Notes under the pieces: model-generated
Databases searched by the model: none
What the model was told of the DNA's origin: nothing
Seen by the model: only the letters and a program-made list of their open reading frames with translations
Shown here: positions 1 through 8,490 of the stretch, one piece after another
How the letters are laid out: the number at the start of each line of letters is the position of its first letter
How positions within the stretch are numbered: the first letter of the stretch is position 1
Program-made: the position numbers and the translations under genes
DNA from: Deinococcus ruber
GTDB taxonomy: Bacteria > Deinococcota > Deinococci > Deinococcales > Deinococcaceae
NCBI RefSeq assembly: GCF_014648095.1
Contig: NZ_BMQL01000001.1
Span: 1-64,000 of the forward strand
Length of the DNA: 64,000 nucleotides
Direction of reading: 5' to 3'

Positions 1-888
1 CGGTTCGTAGCTGCCGACATCCAGATAGCACACGGTATACACGCCCTGGGCCTTGAGCTGAGCGACCTTGGCCGCCGAGGTGCCGAAACCGTCCACGTCC
101 AGCAGCGTCACGCCCGCCGGGACAGTGATGCCACTGTCAGACCCCGCGCCGATCTGCCAGTCCCAGCTGACCTTCCCGCTCGGCGGCAGCTTGATGCCGG
201 GGCTGCCAACGGGCGTCGGTGCAGGTGCAGGCGTTGGCGTTGGTGTGGGGGTCGGTGTGGGAGTGGGCGTCGGTGCAGGAGTTGGGGTTGGCGTCGGAGC
301 CGGAGTGGGCGTCGGCGTCGTAGCAGTCGTGGCGGTGATGTTCAGATAGTCGACCATCACGTTCCGGGTGCTGTTGGCAGCGGCCCCGGAGCCGTCGTTG
401 CTGTACACCACGTTCAGGCGGTCGCCCGGCTGCACGCTGATGTTGCCCAGGGAATACGTCCGGTAGGTGGTGGCCGTAACCTTGACGCGGGCAAGCTCGG
501 TGCCGCTGCGGCGCAGGCTCAGGGTGGGGTTGCCATCCAGGGTCTGGGCGCGGCTCTGGACGCTGACGCTGTACGTGCCTGCCTTGAAGGTGCTGGGAAC
601 AGTGAAGGTCACGCGGGTGTTGCCCATCGACAGCTTGACCGTCTGACCGCCGCTGGCTGCCGGATCACTGATGACCTGGACGCTGCGGGTAAGAGACGGG
701 TCGACGACAGCCTGCGAAGAAACGGTGTCGTCCTGCGTCAGATCGGACTGCTCGGCCTCGAATACGGCGGCGACGGAAGGCGAAGTTGACTCTGAAGGAA
801 CGGTTGAGGCGGAGGGAACGGTGCCGTTCTGGTTACAGGCGGCCATCAGACAGGACAGGGCAAGGAGCCCTACAGCAGTTATACGCAT
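1..888 (-). CDS. GH114-type glycosidase lipoprotein (partial, C-terminus beyond window)
   Basis: The gene reads leftward and runs off the window edge. The N-terminus is a lipoprotein signal (lipobox LMAAC, Cys about residue 18). A beta-rich domain follows (about 40-185; starts FEAEQSDL, ends VMVDYLNIT) and resembles a carbohydrate-binding module of the CBM35/60 kind. Next comes a long Thr-Pro linker (about 190-235) and the start of a second domain with WDWQIG, LLDVDGF and VCYLDVGSYE. Those three motifs are typical of the GH114/TM1410 fold (endo-alpha-1,4-polygalactosaminidase type). The likely role is cutting an amino-sugar-rich exopolysaccharide outside the cell. The ATG at 888 has GAGG 6 bases upstream and sits directly behind a c-di-GMP riboswitch. 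The GH114 assignment rests on only about 55 visible residues of that domain. Confidence 0.85.
   Translation of the reverse strand, partial: MRITAVGLLALSCLMAACNQNGTVPSASTVPSESTSPSVAAVFEAEQSDLTQDDTVSSQAVVDPSLTRSVQVISDPAASGGQTVKLSMGNTRVTFTVPSTFKAGTYSVSVQSRAQTLDGNPTLSLRRSGTELARVKVTATTYRTYSLGNISVQPGDRLNVVYSNDGSGAAANSTRNVMVDYLNITATTATTPTPTPAPTPTPTPAPTPTPTPTPTPTPTPAPAPTPVGSPGIKLPPSGKVSWDWQIGAGSDSGITVPAGVTLLDVDGFGTSAAKVAQLKAQGVYTVCYLDVGSYEP
195..320 (-). repeat. Thr-Pro dipeptide repeat coding for an interdomain linker
   Basis: A low-complexity tract with period near 6 bases encodes alternating Thr-Pro with some Ala-Pro on the minus strand, joining the sugar-binding and GH114 domains of the lipoprotein. 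Such tracts vary in length by slippage. On the opposite strand it gives a meaningless Gly-Val open frame. Confidence 0.8.
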
Positions 889-898
889 ATATTTCCTC

Positions 899-985
899 AC
901 TTCGGCATCCTGGCTAACCCACGGGTAAAACCACCCGGCGGGTTCCTGGGCTTTGCGTCCCCCCCTCACGAAGGGTTTGCCTTTA
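899..985 (-). promoter_or_regulatory. Cyclic-di-GMP-I (GEMM-I) riboswitch
   Basis: Read on the minus strand, the aptamer hallmarks appear in order: GGCAAACC (981-974), a six-pair hairpin closed by a GTGA GNRA tetraloop, GGGACGCAAAGCC (961-949), a strong second hairpin (AACCC-GGGT / ACCC-GGGTT), then CCAGGATGCCGAAGT (about 913-899). Order, spacing, GNRA loop and the 3' GCCGA match class-I c-di-GMP aptamers such as Vc2. The 3' end of the aptamer touches the GAGG ribosome-binding site of the GH114 lipoprotein gene, which starts at 888. That placement suggests control of translation. No GGDEF or EAL protein is encoded in the window. Whether ligand turns expression on or off cannot be told from sequence. 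Confidence 0.9.
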
Positions 986-1384
986 TCGATTGAAGAGCCA
1001 GAATTCGGAGATTGAATTCGCTCGAGATGTCGCCCTGGCGTTGCAACGTTTGGCGCACCCAAACCTTAACCTGCCGAACATTACTCGAATGAGCATAGGT
1101 TCATGAGAAATGCGCGAAAATTCTATCGTGTCAGAAAAAAACAGGCGCACGGAGCTGATTCGTTTCTAAAGAAGAAGCTTCATTCTTTCTCATACGTGAG
1201 GAACTTCGCACGCCGCTGAAAACTCATGAAAACGCTGTCTGGGAGAAGGAAAAGTGGCCGCCTCTTTAACAACTCGAACATGAAGACCGAGCGCGAGGTA
1301 GTTAACAATGGGGGAAGACGCGAATACCCCCAACGCGGGACGGCGCGTGCAGACAGGCCGCCTTTTCTCCCGACATCCGCCGTC
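986..1384. other. Intergenic region between divergent genes
   Basis: This 400-base gap separates the riboswitch from the homoserine dehydrogenase promoter. It must hold the promoter of the riboswitch transcript (minus strand) but I cannot pick a convincing -35/-10 pair. Part of it (1090-1210) is AT-rich. A 64-codon plus-strand frame at 1226-1420 has no recognisable content and is not called. Confidence 0.5.
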
Positions 1385-1397
1385 TATGATGCCCTGC

Positions 1398-2378
1398 ATG
1401 ACGACCCCGCTTCCTCTTAAAACCGTGACTGTTGGCCTGCTGGGGTGTGGCACCGTGGGCCAGGACGTGCTGACGCTGCTTCAGCGCCGCCGCGACATCT
1501 TTGCCGATATCGGCGTGCGGGTGGTGGTGGCGGGTGTGCTGGTGCGCGACACGGCCCGCGCCAGAAACGTGCCGGAGGGAACGCCCCTGACCACCGATCC
1601 CAGCTTTTTGCAGGAATGCGGCGTGGTGATCGAGGTGATGGGCGGCACCACCAGACCGCTGTCGCTGCTGCACCCGTACCTGAAGTCGGGGCGTCCGGTG
1701 ATTACGGCCAACAAGGCGCTGCTGGCCGAATGCTGGAACGATCTGCGCGATTATGCGCTGGCGGGCAAGCTGTATTACGAAGCGTCGGTGATGGCGGGCA
1801 CCCCGGTCATCGGCCCGATGAGCACAGTGCTGCGTGCCAGCCGCTTCGAGTCGCTTCAGGCGGTACTGAACGGCACCTGCAACTACATCCTGACTCAGAT
1901 GGAAGGCGGCAAAGAGTACGAGCAGGCGCTGGCAGAGGCTCAGCAGTTGGGCTACGCCGAAGACCCGCCCACCCTGGATGTCGGCGGCTTCGACACCGCG
2001 CACAAGCTGGCAGTGCTGGCCCGTTTCTGTGCCGACGGAGATTTCCCGTACAGCGCCGTACAGGTGCAGGGCATCGAGGGCGTGACCCTGAGCATGGTGC
2101 AGGAAGCGGCGCAGGCAGGCGAGAAATACAAGCTGATCGCCGAACTGAAGCGTGAGGGCGCAGGCTGGAAAGCCACCGTATCGCCGCAGCGCCTCCCGGC
2201 CAACCACCCGATCTGCACGGTGGGCGCGGGCCGCAACGTCCTGATCTTTCAGGGCGACGAGTGCGGCGAACTGTTCTTCGCGGGCGGCGGTGCGGGCGGA
2301 ATGATCACGGCAAGCGCCATCGTGGGCGATCTGCTGGATCTGATGATTGGGTTTCCGGGGCATGTGCCGCTGCACTAA
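1398..2378 (+). CDS. hom: Homoserine dehydrogenase (short form)
   Basis: Reduces aspartate semialdehyde to homoserine with NAD(P)H, leading to threonine and methionine. The N-terminal nucleotide-binding motif is GLLGCGTVG. The substrate-binding and catalytic region follows: [21 protein letters not shown] and [19 protein letters not shown]. At 326 residues it ends after the catalytic domain, so it lacks the C-terminal ACT regulatory domain of the common ~430-residue form. ATG 1398 is chosen because the -10 box TATGAT (1385-1390) lies 7 bases upstream, giving a leaderless mRNA; in-frame ATGs at 1386 and 1389 fall inside that box. The stop codon abuts a tandem repeat. Confidence 0.93.
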   Translation: MTTPLPLKTVTVGLLGCGTVGQDVLTLLQRRRDIFADIGVRVVVAGVLVRDTARARNVPEGTPLTTDPSFLQECGVVIEVMGGTTRPLSLLHPYLKSGRPVITANKALLAECWNDLRDYALAGKLYYEASVMAGTPVIGPMSTVLRASRFESLQAVLNGTCNYILTQMEGGKEYEQALAEAQQLGYAEDPPTLDVGGFDTAHKLAVLARFCADGDFPYSAVQVQGIEGVTLSMVQEAAQAGEKYKLIAELKREGAGWKATVSPQRLPANHPICTVGAGRNVLIFQGDECGELFFAGGGAGGMITASAIVGDLLDLMIGFPGHVPLH

Positions 2379-2379
2379 A

Positions 2380-2491
2380 CAGGAACACAGATGCGCCACC
2401 GCAAGCAAGAAAGAGGAGGGGCCGCTCCCGACAATCAGGAACACAGACGCGCCACCGCAAGCAAGAAAGAGGAGGGGCCGCCCCCGACGAC
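2380..2491 (+). repeat. 56-bp tandem repeat, two copies
   Basis: Two near-identical 56-base units lie head to tail (2380-2435 and 2436-2491), starting CAGGAACACAGA and containing GCAAGCAAGAAAGAGGAGG. They differ at only a few positions. The first 12 or so bases recur once more at 2563-2575 (AACAGGAACACAC). The array starts within two bases of the hom stop codon. No reading frame of merit crosses it. The rest of the gap to 2693 shows nothing recognisable. Confidence 0.9.
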
Positions 2492-2705
2492 CTGCCACCT
2501 GCCACCAAGCCTCCGGCAGCCAACCATCGGCAACTCAGCGGGGCTTTAACAGCGCTGCTCTGAACAGGAACACACATATATATAAACAAAGGAGTCAGCC
2601 GCGCCGCCTGTGTCGGGGCAGGGCGGCTGGTTGCTGCTATGAGCTGTGGCCCAATGCTTTGCCCCCGGTACATTTGCCGCCCCCCTTGCCCGTTACACTG
2701 CGTTC

Positions 2706-3650
2706 ATGAGTTCACCCGCGCTGCCTCTCGATGTCTTTGAACTCCGCCTTCTTGAGGTGCTGCGCTCGAAGGTGGAATTTATCGAGCTGATCGGGGAAGA
2801 CCTGGCCTCGGCGGGCGGCAAGCGGCTGCGGCCAAGTCTGGTGTATCTGGCGCTGCGGGCGCTGGGAAGAACCGATGAGCGAGAGCACGATCTGGCAGTG
2901 GCCGTGGAACTGCTGCACAGTGCCAGCCTGCTGCACGATGATCTGCTCGACAATGCCGATACCCGGCGCGGACGCGAGACGGCGTTCCGGCGCTTTGGCA
3001 ATGTGGTCAGCGTCATGAGCGGCGATTACATGCTCAGCAAGGTGCTGGTGCTGCTCTCGACCATGCCGCAGAGCCTGACGCGGGCCTTTGGTGAGACGGC
3101 GGCGGCGGTGTGCGAGGGCGAGGTGCTTCAGTTTCAGGTGGCGGCTTACGGCGATTACACGCTGGAGAACTATCTGAACATCATCCGGGGAAAGACGGGC
3201 GTGCTGATCGAGCTGGCCGCCACTGCTCCGGCGCTGCTGACAGACGCGCCCGTCGAACAGTTCGGGGCGCTGGACACCTACGGGCGCGAGTACGGGCTGG
3301 CCTTTCAGATGCAGGACGACCTGCTTGATCTGGCATCGGATGAGGCGACGCTGGGTAAGCCGATTGGCGGCGATCTGCGGGAAGGCAAAGCGACGCTGCC
3401 GGTGCTGTATCTGCTGGACGGGCCACACGGCAGCGAGGTGCGCGAGATTCTGGAACGCCGCGCCGCCGAACCGGGCGACGTGCAGCGGGTGCGCGAGCTG
3501 GCACAGAGCGAGGGAGCTTTCGCCGCCACCCGCTACGAGATCGAGCGCCGCTCCAAACTGGCGGTGTCGGCGCTGTCCACGCTGCCCGCCACGCCTGCCC
3601 GCGACCGCATGGCAGCGCTGGCAAATCTGGAAGCCGAGCGCGTGAAATAG
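2706..3650 (+). CDS. Polyprenyl diphosphate synthase (trans-isoprenyl diphosphate synthase family)
   Basis: Condenses isopentenyl diphosphate with an allylic diphosphate to make the long isoprenoid chain used for menaquinone. Both Asp-rich metal sites are visible: HDDLLDNADTRRG (first DDxxD) and QMQDDLLDLASD (second DDxxD). The family's GGKRLRPSL segment is near the N-terminus. At 314 residues it is normal length for octaprenyl/heptaprenyl synthases; chain length cannot be set from sequence. ATG 2706 has TACACT 6 bases upstream (2694-2699), indicating a leaderless transcript. A longer upstream frame is ignored because it would contain this promoter. Confidence 0.92.
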   Translation: MSSPALPLDVFELRLLEVLRSKVEFIELIGEDLASAGGKRLRPSLVYLALRALGRTDEREHDLAVAVELLHSASLLHDDLLDNADTRRGRETAFRRFGNVVSVMSGDYMLSKVLVLLSTMPQSLTRAFGETAAAVCEGEVLQFQVAAYGDYTLENYLNIIRGKTGVLIELAATAPALLTDAPVEQFGALDTYGREYGLAFQMQDDLLDLASDEATLGKPIGGDLREGKATLPVLYLLDGPHGSEVREILERRAAEPGDVQRVRELAQSEGAFAATRYEIERRSKLAVSALSTLPATPARDRMAALANLEAERVK

Positions 3651-4003
3651 AGGAAAAACAGGGGCTGAGCACCGCCTGATCGCCGCCCGTCGCTGACGCT
3701 AACCGAGCTGAAGCTGTGTGCCGCCCACGTCGGTTAGCCCCCTGTGTTCTGGATACTCGCAAACCGCCTGAACGCGGGAATTGTTGCTGTTTATCTGCAT
3801 TTCTATGCAAAAACGGTGAAAGTTGCGGTTTTTTCGTCCACTTTCTCAGCATTTGAGCCGAAAACACTCACGATTTGCGGTTTTGAGCTACGCTGTTCAT
3901 GCATTGCATTTGCAAAGCACTCTGCATCCTGTATACTGCCTGCCAAAAGACATTCTTGGGACACTGCTGGCAGCGCTCACGGGCTGTCAGAATCGGAGGC
4001 ATG
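3651..4003 (+). promoter_or_regulatory. gdh operon promoter region with direct repeats
   Basis: A promoter with TTGCAA (3910-3915), a 16-base spacer and TATACT (3932-3937) precedes the first gdh gene. The leader of about 65 bases ends in the ribosome-binding site CGGAGG (3994-3999). Upstream are two exact copies of TTGCGGTTTT (3823-3832 and 3875-3884), 52 bases apart, in an AT-rich stretch. They could bind a regulator of nitrogen metabolism; this is inference. Unlike most genes in the window, this one is not leaderless. Confidence 0.65.
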
Positions 4004-5311
4004 ATGCAAGGTGCTGAACAACCGCCCGCTGGGCAGATGCAGGACAGGCAGGCTGTACGGCGGCTTGGTCAGGGACATGGCCTGAACTGGCAGGGCCTGA
4101 TGGAGCAGCTCGAACAGGCGTTGCCGTTTACCAACATGAACGAGTCGTCGCTGATGTATTTCAAGCACCCCAAACGGAGTGTGAGCCTGAGTCTGCCGGT
4201 GCGGATGGACGACGGACGGGTGCGGGTCTTCAAGGGCTACCGCAGCGTTCACAGCATCGCGCTGGGGCCGAGCATGGGCGGCGTGCGCCTGAAGCCGGGG
4301 CTGAACACCCACGAGTGCGAGGTGCTGGCCGCCATCATGACCCTGAAAAACGCGGTGGCCGATCTGCCACTGGGCGGCGCGAAGGGCGGCATCGACGTAG
4401 ACCCGGACACCCTGAGCAGCGCCGAACTTCAGCGCCTAACGCGCCGTTACACCAGCGAACTGGTCGAGCTGATCGGGCCGAGAGAAGACATCGTGGCCCC
4501 TGACGTGGGCAGCGACGAGCAGATTATGGCCTGGATGCTCGACACCTATAACGAGAATCTCGGGAACACCGTGAGTGGCGTGGTGGTGGGCAAGCCGCTG
4601 CCTCTGGGCGGCAGTTTCGGCAGCAAGGGTGCGCGGGGGCATGCGGCAGCGGGCGTGACGGCGCGGGTTCTGGAAGACCAGGGACAGAGCATTCAGAACG
4701 CCTCGGTCGCCATTTTCGGGTACGGCGATGCGGGCAGGCGCTGTGCCGAACGCGTGAAGGCGCTGGGCGGGCGGGTGGTGGCCGTCAGCGACACGCTCGG
4801 CGGAGCCTACGACAGCAGCGGCCTCGATCTGGAAGCCCTGAACGTGCAGCGCGACGAGACCGGCACCGTGCAGGGCTTTGCCACGCCGCTGACCCCGGAA
4901 GAGCTGCTGGCGCTGGACGTCGATGTTCTTGTGCTGGCCTACGACTACGGCAGCATCAATGCGGGCAATGTGGCCGACGTGCGGGCGCACTACATCGTGG
5001 AGGCGACCAACCGCGCCGTGCTGCCGGAAGCCGAGCGTGCCCTGAAGCGCCAGGGCAGCGTGGTGATTCCCGATCTGATCGCCAGCATCGGCGGTGTGAT
5101 CGCCAACTATCTGGAATGGGTGCAGGACGCCAGCAATTTCTTCTGGCTGGAAGAAGAGATTCTGCGGGCCATCGATATGCGCGTGCTGGCTTCGGTCAAT
5201 GCGGTGCTGGATGTGGCCCGGACCCAGCGTATCGACCTGCGAACCGCCGCCTACGCACTGGCGCTGGAAAAACTGCACACCGCTTCCGCCCTGCGCGGCG
5301 TTTATCCCTGA
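4004..5311 (+). CDS. gdhA: Glutamate dehydrogenase-like protein, probable regulatory subunit GdhA
   Basis: A glutamate dehydrogenase fold followed by its paralogue. It keeps the catalytic-Lys segment ([11 protein letters not shown]), the Asp segment ([15 protein letters not shown]) and the nucleotide motif (FGYGDAGRR). However, the substrate-binding GPAKGGIR of its neighbour reads GPSMGGVR, replacing a substrate-contacting Lys by Met. In Thermus thermophilus the first gene of such a pair encodes a catalytically inactive subunit that carries allosteric control (leucine), so the same role is inferred here. The ATG at 4004 is 4 bases behind CGGAGG; ATG 4001 is possible but too close. About 435 residues. 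Confidence 0.85.
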   Translation: MQGAEQPPAGQMQDRQAVRRLGQGHGLNWQGLMEQLEQALPFTNMNESSLMYFKHPKRSVSLSLPVRMDDGRVRVFKGYRSVHSIALGPSMGGVRLKPGLNTHECEVLAAIMTLKNAVADLPLGGAKGGIDVDPDTLSSAELQRLTRRYTSELVELIGPREDIVAPDVGSDEQIMAWMLDTYNENLGNTVSGVVVGKPLPLGGSFGSKGARGHAAAGVTARVLEDQGQSIQNASVAIFGYGDAGRRCAERVKALGGRVVAVSDTLGGAYDSSGLDLEALNVQRDETGTVQGFATPLTPEELLALDVDVLVLAYDYGSINAGNVADVRAHYIVEATNRAVLPEAERALKRQGSVVIPDLIASIGGVIANYLEWVQDASNFFWLEEEILRAIDMRVLASVNAVLDVARTQRIDLRTAAYALALEKLHTASALRGVYP

Positions 5312-5434
5312 GAGAACCTGAAGCGCAGGGCGTGTGGTCTGTCAGAAAGGCCAGGCCACCTGTGCCCACAGCAAGTTCTCTGGCCCTCTTCGACAAGCCA
5401 CAAGCTGCGAGCCACCCGCTCTCCCGAGGTATTC

Positions 5435-6751
5435 ATGACCACCGAAGCACTTACCCAAGACGCCGCCCCCAAGCGCCCCCATACCATTCCCTCTTACCTC
5501 GATTCGGCCCATCTCGGCCCCTGGGCCATCTATCTGGAACAGGTCGAGCGCGTGACACCCTATCTGGGCAAGCTGGCCTACTGGGTCGAAACCCTGAAGC
5601 GGCCCAAACGCATCCTGATCGTCGATGTGCCGATTCACCTCGACGACGGCACGGTCGCGCACTTCGAGGGCTACCGCGTGCAGCACAACACCTCACGCGG
5701 CCCGGCGAAGGGCGGCATTCGCTATCACCAGGACGTGACCCTGAGCGAAGTGATGGCGCTGTCGGCCTGGATGACCGTCAAGAACGCTGCCGTCAACCTA
5801 CCCTACGGCGGCGGTAAGGGCGGTATCCGCATCGATCCGCGCAATTACAGTCAGGGCGAACTGGAACGCCTGACGCGCCGCTACACCACCGAGATCGGAC
5901 TGGTGATCGGGCCGGAAAAAGACATCCCCGCGCCCGACGTGAACACCAATCCGCAGGTGATGGCCTGGATGATGGATACCTACAGCATGAATACCGGCAA
6001 GACGAGTACCGGCGTGGTGACGGGCAAGCCGGTCAGTCTGGGCGGGTCGCTGGGGCGCAGCGACGCCACCGGACGCGGCGTGTTCGTGACCGGCGCAGCG
6101 GCGATGCAGAAACTGGGCATGAGCCTGGAAGGTGCGCGGGTCGCGGTGCAGGGCTTTGGCAACGTGGGCAACGCCGCCGCCCGCATCTTCCACGATCACG
6201 GCGCGAAGATCGTGGCGATTCAGGATGTAACCGGCACCGTCGTGAGCAGTGCGGGGATCGATCCGTACAAAGCGCTGGAGCACCTGCGAAGCACCGGCAA
6301 GATCACCGATCTGCCTGAAACCGAGAGCATCGAGAAAGATGAGTTCTGGGATATCGACTGCGACGTGTTGATTCCCGCAGCGCTTGAAAACCAGCTGACC
6401 GAGGCCAACGCGGGCCGCATCCGGGCGAAAGTGGTCGTGGAGGGTGCAAACGGCCCCACCACCCCCGCCGCCGACGACATCCTGCGCGGGCGCGGCGTGA
6501 CGGTGGTGCCCGACGTGCTCGCCAACGCGGGCGGCGTGACGGTCAGCTATTTCGAGTGGGTGCAGGATTTTTCCAGCTTCTTCTGGACAGAAGACGAGAT
6601 CAATGCGCGGCTGGAGCGCATCATGCGCGAGGCGTTCGCGAGCCTGTGGGACGTGGCGGAAAAGCACGGCGTCACGCTGCGAACCGCCGCTTTTATCGTG
6701 GCCTGCACGCGGGTCCTGGAAGCGCGGGCGCTCAGAGGGCTGTACCCGTAA
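5435..6751 (+). CDS. gdhB: Glutamate dehydrogenase, catalytic subunit
   Basis: Interconverts glutamate and 2-oxoglutarate plus ammonium. All expected motifs are intact: [10 protein letters not shown] (substrate Lys), [11 protein letters not shown] (catalytic Lys), [18 protein letters not shown] (catalytic Asp) and the dinucleotide loop [10 protein letters not shown]. The 438-residue length is typical of hexameric enzymes. It lies 123 bases after gdhA and presumably shares its transcript; the start ATG follows CGAGGT by 5 bases. The two proteins are similar throughout, indicating a tandem duplication followed by division of labour. A hairpin follows the stop codon. Confidence 0.95.
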   Translation: MTTEALTQDAAPKRPHTIPSYLDSAHLGPWAIYLEQVERVTPYLGKLAYWVETLKRPKRILIVDVPIHLDDGTVAHFEGYRVQHNTSRGPAKGGIRYHQDVTLSEVMALSAWMTVKNAAVNLPYGGGKGGIRIDPRNYSQGELERLTRRYTTEIGLVIGPEKDIPAPDVNTNPQVMAWMMDTYSMNTGKTSTGVVTGKPVSLGGSLGRSDATGRGVFVTGAAAMQKLGMSLEGARVAVQGFGNVGNAAARIFHDHGAKIVAIQDVTGTVVSSAGIDPYKALEHLRSTGKITDLPETESIEKDEFWDIDCDVLIPAALENQLTEANAGRIRAKVVVEGANGPTTPAADDILRGRGVTVVPDVLANAGGVTVSYFEWVQDFSSFFWTEDEINARLERIMREAFASLWDVAEKHGVTLRTAAFIVACTRVLEARALRGLYP

Positions 6752-6763
6752 ATTTCAGGCCAT

Positions 6764-6784
6764 CCTTTCAGTTCACATGAAAGG
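6764..6784 (+). terminator. Short hairpin after gdhB
   Basis: CCTTTCA and TGAAAGG form a 7-pair stem with a 7-base loop, 13 bases after the gdhB stop codon. There is no clear T run, so termination here is only a possibility. Confidence 0.4.
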
Positions 6785-7254
6785 GACAGCTAACGTGAAC
6801 TGGATTCACTGCCACTCTTCTCTATCCAGTTTCCGGAGAGTACTCCAGGTGTAGCCGGTATGATTGGACCACGTGGGAGCCAGCGCTTCGAGCAACTCTG
6901 TAAGAGAGAGTGCACTGCGTCATAAAATAGAACCTTCCGCATACTCATGGTAAACGGAAGTTAAAAGTAACCAAAGTTCTGTTTATTCTCAGTTCTGCCA
7001 GCTTGAAAATTTCTCGGCTCACTAGGTTCTGGAAAGATGTCGGTTTCCTTCAGGGCATTCAAAAGTGAGTTTAGACCCGTCACACCGAGATGGAGAGCAT
7101 TGGCAGCAGACTATATGCATGAAACTCCTCGCCCGTTTTTATCTGTGGTTCAGAGAAGAGTTGGAATTACAACCACCTGACGAACTTCGTTAATTTCCGC
7201 CTGCCATTGCTCATGCTATGGCAGGTTTCTGATGTCATTGAAATGTAAGAAAAA
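6785..7254. other. AT-rich intergenic region without recognised features
   Basis: About 470 bases, visibly poorer in G and C than the flanking genes, with many stops in all frames. I see no gene, RNA hallmark or long repeat. It precedes a pair of unknown genes and could be remnant or acquired DNA. Confidence 0.5.
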
Positions 7255-7599
7255 GTGTCTTATTTGAAAAATATGGTTTCTGACGGCTTTCTAGCAGCCT
7301 CTGAAGCCTTCTTGAGGCAATCCGCTGGGAAAGCGTGGTCCGGTGGTCTACAGTTGGACATGTTTTACGATCACGCCGAAGTTACACGTCGTCTCATCGA
7401 AGAGTTGGGTGGACGTGCCTTTCGTGACCTGAACTACGACGCCATGCAGGGTGCGGGTGCATTGATCGAAGCGTATCTTCTGGCATTCGATCAGGAAGAT
7501 GACACTGCCCTCGACCAAATTGACACAGATGCACGGGCCTGGATCAAAGGCCTGCCAGCTGAAGCGCTGGAGGCGGAAGAAGGAAGGACTGACCTGTGA
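7255..7599 (+). CDS. Uncharacterised protein, first of an overlapping pair
   Basis: I do not recognise this 114-residue soluble, acidic, mostly helical protein. It contains MFYDHAEVTRRLIEELGG and a C-terminal half rich in Asp and Glu. There is no signal peptide or membrane segment. The start may be GTG 7255 or ATG 7273; the latter has TTATTT 7 bases upstream. Its stop overlaps the start of the next gene by 4 bases (GTGA), so the two are translationally coupled and probably act together. Paired small acidic proteins of this kind may be immunity or chaperone partners, but nothing in the sequence proves it. Confidence 0.65.
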   Translation: MSYLKNMVSDGFLAASEAFLRQSAGKAWSGGLQLDMFYDHAEVTRRLIEELGGRAFRDLNYDAMQGAGALIEAYLLAFDQEDDTALDQIDTDARAWIKGLPAEALEAEEGRTDL

Positions 7600-7865
7600 C
7601 CGACTTCGCTGATCTGCCGCTGCCAGCGCTGGCCGACCTGCTCCAGCAGGCCTATGCCGCAGACCATGCGCTGCCGGGCGACCATCTGACCGATCCGGCC
7701 ACCCGCACAGCACTGGCAAGGTTCCTCAATCGGCACCCGGCTCTCAGGGCCGCCACGATTGATGCCTGGCTTGAAGACCGGGAGGCTATAGAAGACGACC
7801 TGCTGTACTGGCTTGAGGCCGAGTTTCTGGGAGACTTCGAAGCGCCTGACAGGGAAGAGGACTGA
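7596..7865 (+). CDS. Uncharacterised protein, second of an overlapping pair
   Basis: Unrecognised 89-residue acidic protein starting at a GTG that overlaps the previous stop codon. Sequence features: a helical N-terminus (LPALADLLQQAYAADH), a central TALARFLNRHPALRA segment and an acidic tail ending EDREED-like. No membrane segments or cysteine motifs. Tight overlap with the upstream gene indicates a two-gene module. The region after it (7866-8047) is non-coding, with no clear terminator. Confidence 0.7.
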   Translation: MTDFADLPLPALADLLQQAYAADHALPGDHLTDPATRTALARFLNRHPALRAATIDAWLEDREAIEDDLLYWLEAEFLGDFEAPDREED

Positions 7866-8047
7866 GCCGAACAGCGGTCAGCTCTTCTCCCAAGAAAAAC
7901 GGGCCCCCAATAATGCCACCTAGCTCCCGGTATCAGCTGTGGTGGCGCGGGATATGGAAGGGTCAGAGCCTGACTGAAAAAAGACGTTTAAATACTCCAC
8001 GCTCCAGTCTTTATCAGCGCTCACCCTGCCACTCAATCCCTGTTGTC

Positions 8048-8359
8048 TTACTCACTCAGGTACTCATCCACCTCGATGTTTTCCATAACAGCTCCAATCA
8101 TCTCACCGATGGTGGTTCTCAGTTCACCGGCAGACTCGGGCTTCCAGCCGTTGAAGCGAATTTCGGGCTGAGTCGAAACCAGAATCTGGAACTCCAGCTC
8201 CAGTTCGGGAAGTTGCTCTGCTGCTGCCAGTTCCAGCCCTTCCTGCAACGTCTCTACCAGCTTCTCGATATTCCAGGTTCGCACGTGAAGAGTTTCCTTG
8301 CCACTTTTAATCTTGATGGGGGCAGGAGGAACAAAACGAATCAGGATATTTCTGGTCAT
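8048..8359 (-). CDS. Uncharacterised small protein
   Basis: A 103-residue soluble protein of unknown function with a predicted beta start (MTRNILIRFVPPAPIKIKSG) and a long amphipathic helix (NIEKLVETLQEGLELAAAEQLPE split by charges), then a WKPESAGELRTTIGEM segment. ATG at 8359 is preferred over longer frames because TACGAT lies exactly 6 bases upstream on the minus strand, the leaderless arrangement seen across the window. It stands alone, convergent with the 7255-7865 pair. Confidence 0.65.
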   Translation of the reverse strand: MTRNILIRFVPPAPIKIKSGKETLHVRTWNIEKLVETLQEGLELAAAEQLPELELEFQILVSTQPEIRFNGWKPESAGELRTTIGEMIGAVMENIEVDEYLSE

Positions 8360-8490
8360 GGCGTAATCGTAGCAGGGGAACTGGTTTATTGGCCGCGCAG
8401 ATATCACAACAGCCACTTTCCTGGGCCACATCAACGCCGCCCGGGGCAGAGTGTCTGCCAGGCGGCGTGACCGTCGTGCTTCTGAACGAA

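Noticed and set aside
68..349. Gly-Val repeat protein on the plus strand
   Set aside because: It is the reverse complement of the Thr-Pro linker of the GH114 lipoprotein.
2380..2491. Possible CRISPR array
   Set aside because: The two 56-bp units are directly adjacent with no spacers, and there are no cas genes.
1302..2498. 398-codon minus-strand frame opposite hom
   Set aside because: It is the shadow of homoserine dehydrogenase; composition is Arg/His/Gln-rich and no family features are present.
6785..7254. Possible insertion-sequence remnant
   Set aside because: AT-rich, but no terminal inverted repeats or transposase-like frame could be seen.
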